Shown here in pieces: positions 8,503 to 16,489 of a stretch of 37,936 nucleotides of DNA; the first letter of the stretch is position 1, and every line of letters starts with the position of its first letter. Where the stretch lies: positions 1 to 37,936 of the forward strand of contig JAEYOQ010000039.1 of NCBI GenBank assembly GCA_023411555.1, written 5' to 3'. Source of the DNA: Bacillota bacterium (GTDB lineage: Bacteria; Bacillota; Clostridia; Lachnospirales; Lachnospiraceae). A model generated the notes under the pieces. The model was not told the origin of the DNA, did no database searches, and saw only the letters and a program-made list of their open reading frames with translations. The translations under genes and the position numbers were made by a program.

Positions 8503-10956
8503 ATGGAGGATATCGTATACCCGGCTCATTATCGAAAAACAGATGGTACAGTTCAGTCTGTTAAGGAGCACCTTCTAGGGGTTGGAATGTTATGTGCGAC
8601 CTATGCAAGGGAATATGGATTTGAATGGACAGGAAGGTTACTTGGATTATTGCATGATCTCGGTAAGTATACAGATGATTTCAAAGATTATATTGTGAAA
8701 GGAATACAGAGTGAAAAAGAGGGATTGCCTTCTTTGGAGAAAACTGTAGATCATGGAAAATATGGAGCGATATATGTGCTCAATCGTTTTCCAAAAGACA
8801 ATCTATACGATCAGGTTATGAGAGAAGTTCTAGCGATTGTAATCGGTTATCATCACGGGGGCTTGGAGGATTATATCACCGATGATCTAGAATGTAAGCT
8901 GGTAGGACGTTGTACGACTTCTGAGCAAGAAGAACGGAGCTATAATGATTCTTGTGATAGATTCTATGAACAGGTAATACCTCTTAATGAAATGAATGAG
9001 ATAATGAAAAAATCATCAGAAGAATTTAAACTTTTTTGCATGCAAAGGGAAATACTAGATCCATTCGAACTTCATCTTGTTATTAAGATACTATATAGCT
9101 GCTTAGTGGATGCAGACCGCTATGATACATACTGCTTTGTACAGAATTATGACATGAAGAATGGCCAAATACAGAGAGAGATGCCAACACATAAGTTATG
9201 GGAGCGGTTTGATGAAAGACTGGCTGTTACCGAAAAGAAATTCCGTGAAAAGGCTACCCTAGGTGATTTGGAGGTTAGAATTCATAGATTACGTCAAGAG
9301 ATATGGAAACAATGCTATGACTATGGGATGAAGCGTGGAGGGATTTATACCCTGACTGTACCGACAGGCGGGGGTAAAACACTATCAAGTCTGAGATATG
9401 CCATCAATCATGCAAGAAAGTATTATAAAAAGAGAATTATCTATATACTTCCCTTTACATCAATTATTGAGCAAAATGCTGCCGTTGTAAGGGAAGTACT
9501 CGGAGCTGGTGATTATCTGTTGGAGCATCACTCGAATGTAATATATGAGGATATAGTAGAAAATAAGGATGGTAGTTTTTCGGATGAGAAGTGGGAATAT
9601 TATCGTTTGCTTACAGAGCAATGGACATCCCCTATAATTTTTACAACTATGGTACAGTTCCTAAATACGATTTTTGCAAAAGGAACACAAGCCATACGAA
9701 GATTACATAATCTAGTGGATTCTATCTTAATCTTTGATGAAATCCAAGCACTACCGGTAAACTGTATTTCACTGTTTAATAAAACAATTAATTTTTTAAG
9801 TAAGGAATGTAGAGATACTATAATTTTATGCTCTGCTACACAACCGACTTTGGATGAGGTTAAGAATAGTATTCGCATAGACGGAGAGATAATACAGAAT
9901 TTAAGTGAGAAATTTAAGAGCTTTAAGCGAATGAGAGTAAAGCCGGAGATCCCCCATGGTGGTATGAGTATATCAGAACTAAGTAATTTTATTTTAAATA
10001 AGAAAAAAGAAAATGATAGTATTCTGGTGATTATGAATACGAAGAGTATGGCGGAGAGAATTTATCGTGAAATACGAACACGAATAGAAGATTCCGCAGT
10101 CGATTTGTATTTTTTGAGCACAAATCTTTGCCCAATGCATCGAAAGAGAATAATAAAGGATATTAAGGAAAAGTTGTGTAAACATGAGCAGATTGTGTGC
10201 ATAAGTACACAATTAATTGAGGCTGGTGTGGATATAAGCTTTTCCTGTGTAATTCGTCATATAGCAGGACTTGATTCGATTGCTCAGGCAGCAGGCAGAG
10301 GAAATCGGAATGGAGAAGCTGAAGTAAAAGATGCATATATCGTTCAGGTTGAAGGAGAAAGTCTTGGTTCACTGGAAACAATTCGCTACGGAGAAGAGGC
10401 TACAAGGGCTGTCTTAGATGCTTACACTTACGATCCAGATCGCTTTGACAATGATCTATTGTCTCCTAAAGCATTATATTATTATTACAAAAAATATTAT
10501 CAAGAAAGTAAGATTGGCGCTCAAATGGATTACCCGCTAAAAAATGGGAGGGGAACAATCCTGGAAAGACTTAACAATATTAACAAAGGAGAGGAATATA
10601 GAAATCGCTACGGTGAGAAATGCCCTACTATTTTACAATACCAATTTAGAACGGCTTCAAGACATTTTGAGGTAATAGACGATTCAGAAATTGCGGTCAT
10701 AGTGCCCTTTGAGGAAGGGAAAGAAATTGCTCAACGACTACAGGATAGTGCATCAATTTATCCGGATATCAGTTTACTACGTGAGGCACAGCATTATTCG
10801 GTGAACATATCAAAATATACGTATGAGAAACTAAAAGAGCAGAATGCCATAGCTATAATGCAAAATAGTGGAGTGCTGATACTTAATGATAGGTTCTATG
10901 ATTTGGATTTAGGGGTTGTACTGGAAGGTAGAAGTATGGGGGTGGCTATCTTTTAA
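8503..10956 (+). CDS. cas3: Cas3 nuclease-helicase, type I-C
   Basis: An 817-residue protein with an N-terminal HD nuclease domain (H23, then HDLGK with H51 and D52) and a superfamily 2 helicase. The helicase shows Walker A VPTGGGKT (about 286-293), DEIQ in the DEAD position (about 411-414), CSATQPT (motif III) and the motif VI QAAGRGNRNG. Cas3 is recruited by the DNA-bound Cascade complex and degrades the displaced strand. It is separated from the rest of the cas genes by 340 nt containing a terminator and a small RNA gene, so it is probably transcribed independently of cas5-cas2. That would let adaptation and effector genes be regulated apart from the nuclease. Confidence 0.96.
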   Translation: MEDIVYPAHYRKTDGTVQSVKEHLLGVGMLCATYAREYGFEWTGRLLGLLHDLGKYTDDFKDYIVKGIQSEKEGLPSLEKTVDHGKYGAIYVLNRFPKDNLYDQVMREVLAIVIGYHHGGLEDYITDDLECKLVGRCTTSEQEERSYNDSCDRFYEQVIPLNEMNEIMKKSSEEFKLFCMQREILDPFELHLVIKILYSCLVDADRYDTYCFVQNYDMKNGQIQREMPTHKLWERFDERLAVTEKKFREKATLGDLEVRIHRLRQEIWKQCYDYGMKRGGIYTLTVPTGGGKTLSSLRYAINHARKYYKKRIIYILPFTSIIEQNAAVVREVLGAGDYLLEHHSNVIYEDIVENKDGSFSDEKWEYYRLLTEQWTSPIIFTTMVQFLNTIFAKGTQAIRRLHNLVDSILIFDEIQALPVNCISLFNKTINFLSKECRDTIILCSATQPTLDEVKNSIRIDGEIIQNLSEKFKSFKRMRVKPEIPHGGMSISELSNFILNKKKENDSILVIMNTKSMAERIYREIRTRIEDSAVDLYFLSTNLCPMHRKRIIKDIKEKLCKHEQIVCISTQLIEAGVDISFSCVIRHIAGLDSIAQAAGRGNRNGEAEVKDAYIVQVEGESLGSLETIRYGEEATRAVLDAYTYDPDRFDNDLLSPKALYYYYKKYYQESKIGAQMDYPLKNGRGTILERLNNINKGEEYRNRYGEKCPTILQYQFRTASRHFEVIDDSEIAVIVPFEEGKEIAQRLQDSASIYPDISLLREAQHYSVNISKYTYEKLKEQNAIAIMQNSGVLILNDRFYDLDLGVVLEGRSMGVAIF

Positions 10957-10969
10957 ATACGAATAAGCG

Positions 10970-11068
10970 GAATAAAAGCTGCTAAGTTTATGTTAAGGCA
11001 GCTTTCAATCCACAATATAATTCTTTTAATTTCAATCCACATTGCTCTTAGTGAGACATAGCAATGAC
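10970..11068 (-). ncRNA. CreR/CreA-like crRNA-mimic regulating the cas operon
   Basis: Read on the minus strand, a roughly 98-nt RNA is predicted. It starts near 11068 with GTC, then ATTGCT and AGCAAT form a 6-bp stem whose 13-nt loop contains CTCAC, then comes the handle GTGGATTGAAAT (11040-11029). The real array repeat has the same order: GTC, 6-bp stem, CTCAC loop, identical 12-nt handle. The stem sequences differ, so pairing is kept while bases are not, which argues for function. The handle is followed by TAAAAGAATTATATTG (11028-11013), a second handle copy without a hairpin (11013-11003), and a terminator. Degenerate repeat-spacer RNAs that guide Cascade to a promoter are known as CreA (toxin control) and CreR (cas control). 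Cas5 of type I-C should process the stem-handle. The RNA itself is predicted, not observed. Confidence 0.85.
10971..11005 (-). terminator. Terminator of the crRNA-mimic RNA, possibly bidirectional
   Basis: Arms 10975-10982 and 10998-11005 (AAAGCTGC/GCAGCTTT) form a perfect 8-bp stem with a 15-nt loop. On the minus strand it runs into TTTTATT, ending the small RNA. On the plus strand it follows the cas3 stop by about 20 nt with only a weak T-run, so it may also reduce read-through from cas3. Its left arm overlaps the second handle copy, so the hairpin may also serve as the 3' structure of the RNA. Confidence 0.75.
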
Positions 11069-11074
11069 AAATCT

Positions 11075-11085
11075 ATTATAGCATA
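11075..11085 (-). promoter_or_regulatory. Extended -10 promoter of the crRNA-mimic RNA
   Basis: On the minus strand TATGCTATAAT gives a perfect TATAAT preceded by TG one base upstream (extended -10). The -35 position is weak (AGCAAA at 17 nt). The expected start, 7 nt downstream, falls on the G of GTC at 11068, which is exactly where the repeat-like sequence begins. Confidence 0.75.
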
Positions 11086-11115
11086 CATCAATTTAATTTT
11101 GCTAATAAAAATGGA

Positions 11116-11144
11116 TTGACAATATAAGGAAATATATTTATAAT
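11116..11144 (+). promoter_or_regulatory. Consensus promoter of the cas5-cas8c-cas7-cas4-cas1-cas2 operon
   Basis: TTGACA (11116-11121) and TATAAT (11139-11144) are both perfect, with an optimal 17-nt spacer; the start should lie near 11151, leaving a leader of about 145 nt before cas5. Such a strong promoter for a potentially costly nuclease system implies a repressor, which fits the guide-matching site directly downstream. Confidence 0.85.
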
Positions 11145-11157
11145 GGGATTATATAAT

Positions 11158-11176
11158 CAATATAATTATTTTAGAA
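11158..11176 (-). promoter_or_regulatory. Guide-matching site with TTC PAM in the cas operon promoter
   Basis: On the minus strand the sequence is TTC (11176-11174) followed by TAAAATAATTATATTG (11173-11158). The RNA guide is TAAAAGAATTATATTG, so 15 of 16 bases agree and the single difference is at position 6. TTC is the usual type I-C PAM, and every sixth guide base is not read in type I effector complexes. A full-length 34-nt footprint would cover 11140-11173, i.e. most of the -10 box and the transcription start. Matching stops after position 16, which should allow binding without provoking Cas3 cleavage (inference from how CreA-type RNAs behave). Confidence 0.85.
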
Positions 11177-11296
11177 AAGTAATATACGATTTTTTATCAT
11201 AAAGCAATTAGTATGATGTAAAAAGATGACCTATTTTAATACATTTTAGAATGACTAAATTTATAAGAAGAAATGAATAGAAGAAAGGAGAAGAGT

Positions 11297-12022
11297 ATGG
11301 AAAATAGTATAACATATCGTGTTTATGGGAAATATGCACTTTTTTCTGATCCTATAACGCGAATCGGTGGTGAGAAAGCCACACTATTTGTACCGACCTA
11401 TCAGTCTTTGGTTGGGTTGACAGAGAGTTGCTACTGGAAGCCTAGCTTTAAGTGGAGAATTGACGCTTTACGAGTTCTTAACCCAATCCGAACTGAATCC
11501 AAAGGCATACGTCCGATTAATTACGGAGGTGGTAATGATCTGAGCTATGCCACATATCTAATTGATGTTTCTTATGTTGTTAAGGTACATTTTGAACAGA
11601 ACATAAACCGACCGGATCTTGTCGAAGATTATAATGAACACAAACATTATTGGATAGCGAAACGATGCTTGGAGAGGGGGGGCAGACGTGACATCTATCT
11701 TGGAACAAGAGAATGTGGAGCTTACATAGAACCGTATAATTTTGATGAAGGGAAAGGATTTTATGATGACAATGGGACGATGGAGTTTGGTCTGCAGTTT
11801 CATAGTTTCTCTTATCCTGATGATAATGGAGAGGGTAAGCTTTATGCAAGATTTTGGAGGCCGAAGATGGTCAATGGAGTAATTGAGTTTTGTAAGCCAG
11901 AGGAATGTACGGTGGTGAAGGAAATACGAAGGATGAACATGAAAGGCTTTCAATATGGTAGTAACTTTAGTGGACTTTCGGAGGATGGATTACTAGACGG
12001 CTACAAGGAGGAACGTGTATGA
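11297..12022 (+). CDS. cas5c: Cas5 (Cas5d/Csd-type) crRNA-processing subunit, type I-C
   Basis: From this start the protein has 241 residues and begins MENSITYRVYGKYALFSDP, the usual beginning of type I-C Cas5. I prefer the ATG at 11297 because AAAGGAG (11284-11290) is correctly spaced; an in-frame ATG at 11273 lacks a site. In type I-C there is no Cas6; Cas5 cuts the pre-crRNA at the base of the repeat hairpin and stays bound to the 5' handle. It would also be the enzyme expected to process the crRNA-mimic encoded upstream. It overlaps cas8c by 4 nt (ATGA). Confidence 0.95.
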   Translation: MENSITYRVYGKYALFSDPITRIGGEKATLFVPTYQSLVGLTESCYWKPSFKWRIDALRVLNPIRTESKGIRPINYGGGNDLSYATYLIDVSYVVKVHFEQNINRPDLVEDYNEHKHYWIAKRCLERGGRRDIYLGTRECGAYIEPYNFDEGKGFYDDNGTMEFGLQFHSFSYPDDNGEGKLYARFWRPKMVNGVIEFCKPEECTVVKEIRRMNMKGFQYGSNFSGLSEDGLLDGYKEERV

Positions 12023-13920
12023 GTTGGCTTGGGATGTTATATGATACATATCAGAATATGTCTCGATCCGGATTATATCCAGACCTGCTCCCGATTGCCC
12101 ATACAACTCAGCAGGCTCAGATTGAGGTTACACTGAATGAGCGTAGTGAAATTATCCATGCATCAGTTGTTGATAAGGTGAATGCGGAGACAGTGATACC
12201 ATGTACGGAGCAGTCAGCCGGAAGATCAGGATCTCATCCTATTAATCATCCTTTGATGGACAAGCTACAATACTTATCCGGTGACTATACGAAGTTTGGT
12301 GGTAGTAAGGGAGAAAGCTTTCATCAAGAGTATATGAGTGACCTGAGAGATTGGTGTGAATCAGAATATTCACATCCAAAGGTTAAGATTATTTATCAAT
12401 ACCTAATTAGGGGAACACTGATTGAGGATTTGGTAAAGTTTAGAGTCTTACATTGTGATGATAATGGTCGGCTTTATTCACAATATCCGGATAAAACCAA
12501 TGCCCCTGATATTTTTCGTGTAATACAAGGCGAACAAAGCGATGCATTTGTAAGATTTCGTGTGGACAGTGAAGATGGTAGTAATGAAATTTGGATGGAT
12601 AAAGGTTTGCAAATGCAATATATCGCTTATTACTTATCGAGGAGACAGGAAAAGGGACTATGTTATGTTTTGGGTGAGTATACCAGCTGTTCAAGCAACC
12701 ATTCCAGCAAATTAAGAAATACAGGAGATAAGGCCAAATTAATTTCAGCGAATGATAAAAGCGGATATACATACCGAGGAAGATTTTACGATGCCAGTGA
12801 GGCTGCTGGTATAAGCTATGAGGTCTCTCAGGGTGCACATAATGCCCTAAAATGGTTAATTAAAAATCAGGGTATTAATTTTGGAGGAAGGGTATTTGTA
12901 GCTTGGAATCCGAAGGGTTATACATTACCAAACCTGATGGGAGATAGTCATGATTTACTGTTTCAGAATAAGCAACCGAGGGCATATACCGCTGAGGAAT
13001 TTGCAACCCAGATGAACTATGCGTTGGCGGGATATAAAGCGGACCTGCGATATAAAGACCAGATAGTAATTATGGGCATAGATGCGGCCACAGTTGGGCG
13101 TATGGCACTTACCTTTTATAGAGAAATATTAGCTAATGAGCTTATTAATAATCTGAAGGATTGGCATAAAGCTTGTGCTTGGAAGCATCGATACAAATTT
13201 ACCGATGGTTTACTGATTGAGTTCTACGGAGCTCCGTCGCCAAAGGATATAGCACTAGCAGCATTTGGGGCGGAACGAACGAACTATCTGGAGATGGATG
13301 ATAAGTTGCTTAAGAATGTCATCGAACGGTTGTTGAATTGTATTATCGACAATGCTCCATTGCCTTATGATATTGTGAATGGAGCATATCGGAATGTATG
13401 CCATCCACAGAATTATAAGAACTATAGTACCTGGCAGAAGGTACTTAGCATAAGCTGTGCCTTGTTAAAAAAGCATTATAATGAAAGATCACATGGTAAG
13501 GAGGAGTGGACAGTGGAAGTCAATGAGAATACGGAGAATTTAGCATATTTATGTGGACGGATGTTAGCAGTTGCAGATGCAATGGAGAGAAATACTTATT
13601 CGGCAGAAGAAAAGAAAGGTAGGACTACTTGTGCGATGAGGTATTTCACAAAATTTTCTGAGCATCCATGTCAAACCTGGGAGATCATATCTAAGATGTT
13701 ACCACCTTATATTGCAAAGCTTGGAGGCCTAGCACCATTTTATCAAAAAATGATTGCAGAGATTTCGTCCAAGATAAACCCCGAGGAATTCAATAAGGCA
13801 AAGAATCTGGATGGAAGAATGGCTCTGGGCTTTTATTCGCAGCAAAATGAATTCTATAATAAAAAAGAAAAATTGGTAAATCAAGATAATGGAGATAATT
13901 CCATTATAGAGAATGAATAG
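12019..13920 (+). CDS. cas8c: Cas8c (Csd1) large Cascade subunit
   Basis: This 633-residue protein is recognised as Cas8c/Csd1 by its length, its position between cas5 and cas7, and family segments such as GIDAATVGRMALTFYRE and GAYRNVCHPQNY. It recognises the PAM and holds the target DNA in the type I-C complex. A GAGGAACG-type ribosome site lies upstream of the ATG, which overlaps the cas5 stop. The last third contains an in-frame ribosome site and GTG start for the small subunit (separate entry). A short gap of 12 nt with AGGAGG separates it from cas7. Confidence 0.95.
   Translation: MSWLGMLYDTYQNMSRSGLYPDLLPIAHTTQQAQIEVTLNERSEIIHASVVDKVNAETVIPCTEQSAGRSGSHPINHPLMDKLQYLSGDYTKFGGSKGESFHQEYMSDLRDWCESEYSHPKVKIIYQYLIRGTLIEDLVKFRVLHCDDNGRLYSQYPDKTNAPDIFRVIQGEQSDAFVRFRVDSEDGSNEIWMDKGLQMQYIAYYLSRRQEKGLCYVLGEYTSCSSNHSSKLRNTGDKAKLISANDKSGYTYRGRFYDASEAAGISYEVSQGAHNALKWLIKNQGINFGGRVFVAWNPKGYTLPNLMGDSHDLLFQNKQPRAYTAEEFATQMNYALAGYKADLRYKDQIVIMGIDAATVGRMALTFYREILANELINNLKDWHKACAWKHRYKFTDGLLIEFYGAPSPKDIALAAFGAERTNYLEMDDKLLKNVIERLLNCIIDNAPLPYDIVNGAYRNVCHPQNYKNYSTWQKVLSISCALLKKHYNERSHGKEEWTVEVNENTENLAYLCGRMLAVADAMERNTYSAEEKKGRTTCAMRYFTKFSEHPCQTWEIISKMLPPYIAKLGGLAPFYQKMIAEISSKINPEEFNKAKNLDGRMALGFYSQQNEFYNKKEKLVNQDNGDNSIIENE
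13513..13920 (+). CDS. cas11c: Cas11c small subunit, internal translation start in cas8c
   Basis: AAGGAGGAG at 13498-13506 is followed by GTG at 13513, in frame with cas8c (codon 499). The product would be 135 residues beginning with VEVNENTENLAYLCGRML. In other type I-C systems the Cas11 small subunit is made from just such an internal start in the cas8c 3' end, and the AYLCGRMLAV segment resembles the first helix expected there. Cas11 lines the belly of Cascade and stabilises the R-loop. The ribosome site is seen directly; translation is inferred. The next in-frame ATG is that of CGRML, some 16 codons on, with no comparable site. Confidence 0.7.
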   Translation: MEVNENTENLAYLCGRMLAVADAMERNTYSAEEKKGRTTCAMRYFTKFSEHPCQTWEIISKMLPPYIAKLGGLAPFYQKMIAEISSKINPEEFNKAKNLDGRMALGFYSQQNEFYNKKEKLVNQDNGDNSIIENE

Positions 13921-13932
13921 GAGGATAAGAAT

Positions 13933-14796
13933 ATGTCAGTACTTCAGAATAAAATTGATTTTGTAGCAATCATTACCTGTAAAAATGCAAATCCCAACGG
14001 TGATCCTTTGAATGGCAATATGCCAAGAAAAACTTATAAAGGATATGGAGAAATATCAGATGTCTGTATTAAACGTAAAATCCGTAATCGATTACTGGAT
14101 ATGGGAGAGGCAATATTCGTCCAATCAGATGATAAAAATGTAGATGGTTATGCAAGTTTACGCGAGAGGGCAGAGAGTAACGAGGCTCTGAAGTTAGCTG
14201 AGAAGGCAAAGAATAAGGAGAAATATGCTAAAGCAGCTTGCGATGTATGGATTGATGTTCGTAGTTTTGGCCAAGTATTTGCATTCAAAGGAGAGAAGGG
14301 CGAGGGTGTATCAGTAGGTGTTAGAGGGCCTGTATCAATACAATCAGCCTTTAGTGTTGAGACCGTAGATATCACGAGTACACAGATAACAAAGAGTGTT
14401 AATAGTGAGACTAAGGATAAGAAGGGCTCAGATACTATGGGAATGAAGCATCGAGTTGATTTTGGTGTTTACCTCCTTAAAGGAAGCATCAACGTACAAC
14501 TAGCAGAGTTAACCGGTTTTACGGAAGAAGATGCAGAAAAGATAAAGGAAGCTTTACGCACACTTTTTGTCAACGACAGTTCTTCAGCTAGACCGGAGGG
14601 CTCTATGACGGTTGAGAAGCTCTATTGGTTCCGACATAATAGCAAGATTGGCCAATATTCTGCAGCAAAAGTACATAACTCGGTTACAGTAGAATATATT
14701 GCAGACATAAATAAGACAAAAGACACATTAGAGGATTATCAAATTATCTATGAAGGCCTTCCTGGTCTTTCCTGTGATATTTATGATGGACTATAA
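13933..14796 (+). CDS. cas7c: Cas7 (Csd2) backbone subunit, type I-C
   Basis: A 287-residue Csd2-type Cas7, beginning with a ferredoxin-like strand (IDFVAIITCKNANPNGDPLNGNMPR), which is highly characteristic. Six or so copies polymerise along the crRNA spacer and space the flipped-out bases at six-nucleotide intervals. AGGAGG precedes the ATG by 7 nt. Its 3' end overlaps the start of cas4 by 11 nt, consistent with translational coupling. Confidence 0.95.
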   Translation: MSVLQNKIDFVAIITCKNANPNGDPLNGNMPRKTYKGYGEISDVCIKRKIRNRLLDMGEAIFVQSDDKNVDGYASLRERAESNEALKLAEKAKNKEKYAKAACDVWIDVRSFGQVFAFKGEKGEGVSVGVRGPVSIQSAFSVETVDITSTQITKSVNSETKDKKGSDTMGMKHRVDFGVYLLKGSINVQLAELTGFTEEDAEKIKEALRTLFVNDSSSARPEGSMTVEKLYWFRHNSKIGQYSAAKVHNSVTVEYIADINKTKDTLEDYQIIYEGLPGLSCDIYDGL

Positions 14797-15451
14797 AGAA
14801 GAAGATTATCTTAAGCTTTCGGGAATTCAGCATTTTGCATTCTGCCGAAGACAATGGGCATTGATTCATATAGAGAGTCAATGGGAGGAAAATGTACGAA
14901 CAGTTGAAGGACATATAATTCATGAAAAAGCACATGATAAGTTCGCTTTAGAAGCTAGAGGAAACTTATTGATCTCCAGGGGGATGCCGGTCTATTCGGC
15001 ATCCCTTGGGATTAGCGGAGAGTGTGATGTTGTTGAGTTTCATAAGAGCTTGGATGGAGTTAGTATTTTAGGAAGAGAGGGTTCATATGAAGTTATACCT
15101 ATTGAATATAAACGTGGAGAAGAAAAGCAAGATGAAATTGATGAATTACAGATAACGGCACAGGCTATGTGTCTGGAAGAAATGCTTTGCTGCTCAATAC
15201 CCCAGGGATATTTGTATTATCATGAATCAAGGCGTCGTGTCATGGTAAGTATTTCGAGCGAACTTCGAAAAAAGGTTATGGATTTGTCGAGCGAGATGCA
15301 TCGCATGTATCAGAGTGGATATACACCACATGTAAAAAGAGCAAAAAAATGTAATTCTTGCTCTCTTAAGCATATTTGTCTGCCAGAATTATCGTCAGTT
15401 AAATCCGTACGAAATTATATTAGGGAATACATCACGGAGGAAGGCGAATGA
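14786..15451 (+). CDS. cas4: Cas4 nuclease, spacer-acquisition protein
   Basis: From this start the protein has 221 residues, beginning MDYKEEDYLKLSGIQHFAFCRRQWALIHIE. A longer frame opens at 14750, but it would run well inside cas7 and adds residues not expected for Cas4; an adjacent ATG at 14783 is equally possible. Family features are the N-terminal Cys in FCRRQW, the RecB-type nuclease motif EYKRGE, and three C-terminal Cys in CNSCSLKHIC that complete an iron-sulphur cluster. Cas4 trims prespacers and selects those next to a PAM, here probably TTC. It overlaps cas1 by 4 nt. Confidence 0.93.
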   Translation: MDYKEEDYLKLSGIQHFAFCRRQWALIHIESQWEENVRTVEGHIIHEKAHDKFALEARGNLLISRGMPVYSASLGISGECDVVEFHKSLDGVSILGREGSYEVIPIEYKRGEEKQDEIDELQITAQAMCLEEMLCCSIPQGYLYYHESRRRVMVSISSELRKKVMDLSSEMHRMYQSGYTPHVKRAKKCNSCSLKHICLPELSSVKSVRNYIREYITEEGE

Positions 15452-16479
15452 AGCGGTTATTGAATACATTGTACATATCAAATCCAGATTATTATCTTTC
15501 GTTAGAGGGAGAGAATGTTGTAGTAAGATTGAAAGAAAACGAAATTGGTCGTATGCCACTACATACGCTTGATGGGATTGTGACCATGGGATTTACAGGT
15601 GCAAGTCCGAAGCTTATGGGGTATTGTGCTGAGCACAATATAGCAATCACTTTTCTCTCTACATCAGGCCGATTCCTCGCCACTGTAGTAGGAGAGACAA
15701 AAGGGAATGTGCTATTACGAAAGGAACAATATCGAGTATCAGATAACGAGGAGATGGCATTAAAGATAGTACGAAATATGATGATTGGTAAGATTTTTAA
15801 CAGTCGATGGATACTTGAAAGAGCAACAAGAGATCATCCCCTCAGATTGAATGTGGAACGATTAAAAGCGCAGAGTGGTTATTTAAAGCGAGCCTTGAAT
15901 AATATCCAAGGTGCGGATAGTATAAAGCAACTTCGTGGCATTGAAGGAGAAGGGGCTTCAATCTATTTTTCTGTATTCGATGAGTTGATTCTGCAACAGA
16001 AGGAGCATTTTCATTTTGATAAAAGAAATAGGCGCCCACCTATGGATAATGTAAATGCTTTGTTATCGTTTGGCTATACTTTGTTGGCTGCTATGTGTAA
16101 AGCTGGATTAGAAGCAGTAGGGCTAGATCCTTATGTAGGATTTATGCATACGGACAGACCAGGCCGCATATCACTTGCACTAGATCTGATGGAAGAACTG
16201 CGTGCAATCATGGCAGATCGATTTGTGCTTACATTAATCAACAAAAAAATCATTAATGCTTCTGGGTTCCATATAAAAGAAAATGGAGCAGTTATTATGA
16301 ATGATGAGACTAGAAAGACAGTAATCACAGCATGGCAATCAAAAAAGCAGGAAATAATAATGCACCCTTATTTAAATGAAAAGATAGAATGGGGTATGGT
16401 TCCTTATGTACAAGCTCTACTACTAGCACGTTATTTAAGAGGGGATTTGGATGAATATCCTCCATTTTTATGGAAGTAG
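15448..16479 (+). CDS. cas1: Cas1 integrase, type I-C
   Basis: The 343-residue protein starts MKRLLNTLYISNPDYYLSLE, as in type I-C Cas1. The catalytic glutamate is in IEGEGASIYF (about residue 168), the histidine in GFMHTDRPGR (about 234) and the acidic residue in the following LDLMEELR. With Cas2 it inserts new spacers at the leader end of the array at 16951. Its ATG overlaps the cas4 stop, and GGAGGAAGG lies upstream of it. Confidence 0.97.
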   Translation: MKRLLNTLYISNPDYYLSLEGENVVVRLKENEIGRMPLHTLDGIVTMGFTGASPKLMGYCAEHNIAITFLSTSGRFLATVVGETKGNVLLRKEQYRVSDNEEMALKIVRNMMIGKIFNSRWILERATRDHPLRLNVERLKAQSGYLKRALNNIQGADSIKQLRGIEGEGASIYFSVFDELILQQKEHFHFDKRNRRPPMDNVNALLSFGYTLLAAMCKAGLEAVGLDPYVGFMHTDRPGRISLALDLMEELRAIMADRFVLTLINKKIINASGFHIKENGAVIMNDETRKTVITAWQSKKQEIIMHPYLNEKIEWGMVPYVQALLLARYLRGDLDEYPPFLWK

Positions 16480-16489
16480 GTGATTTATC

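Noticed and set aside
11251..11280. Mini-frame ATG ACT AAA TTT ATA AGA AGA AAT GAA TAG in the cas5 leader, reminiscent of CreT toxins with tandem AGA codons
   Set aside because: It has no ribosome site, AGA is a common codon in AT-rich clostridia, and the RNA guide matches the cas promoter rather than a separate toxin promoter.
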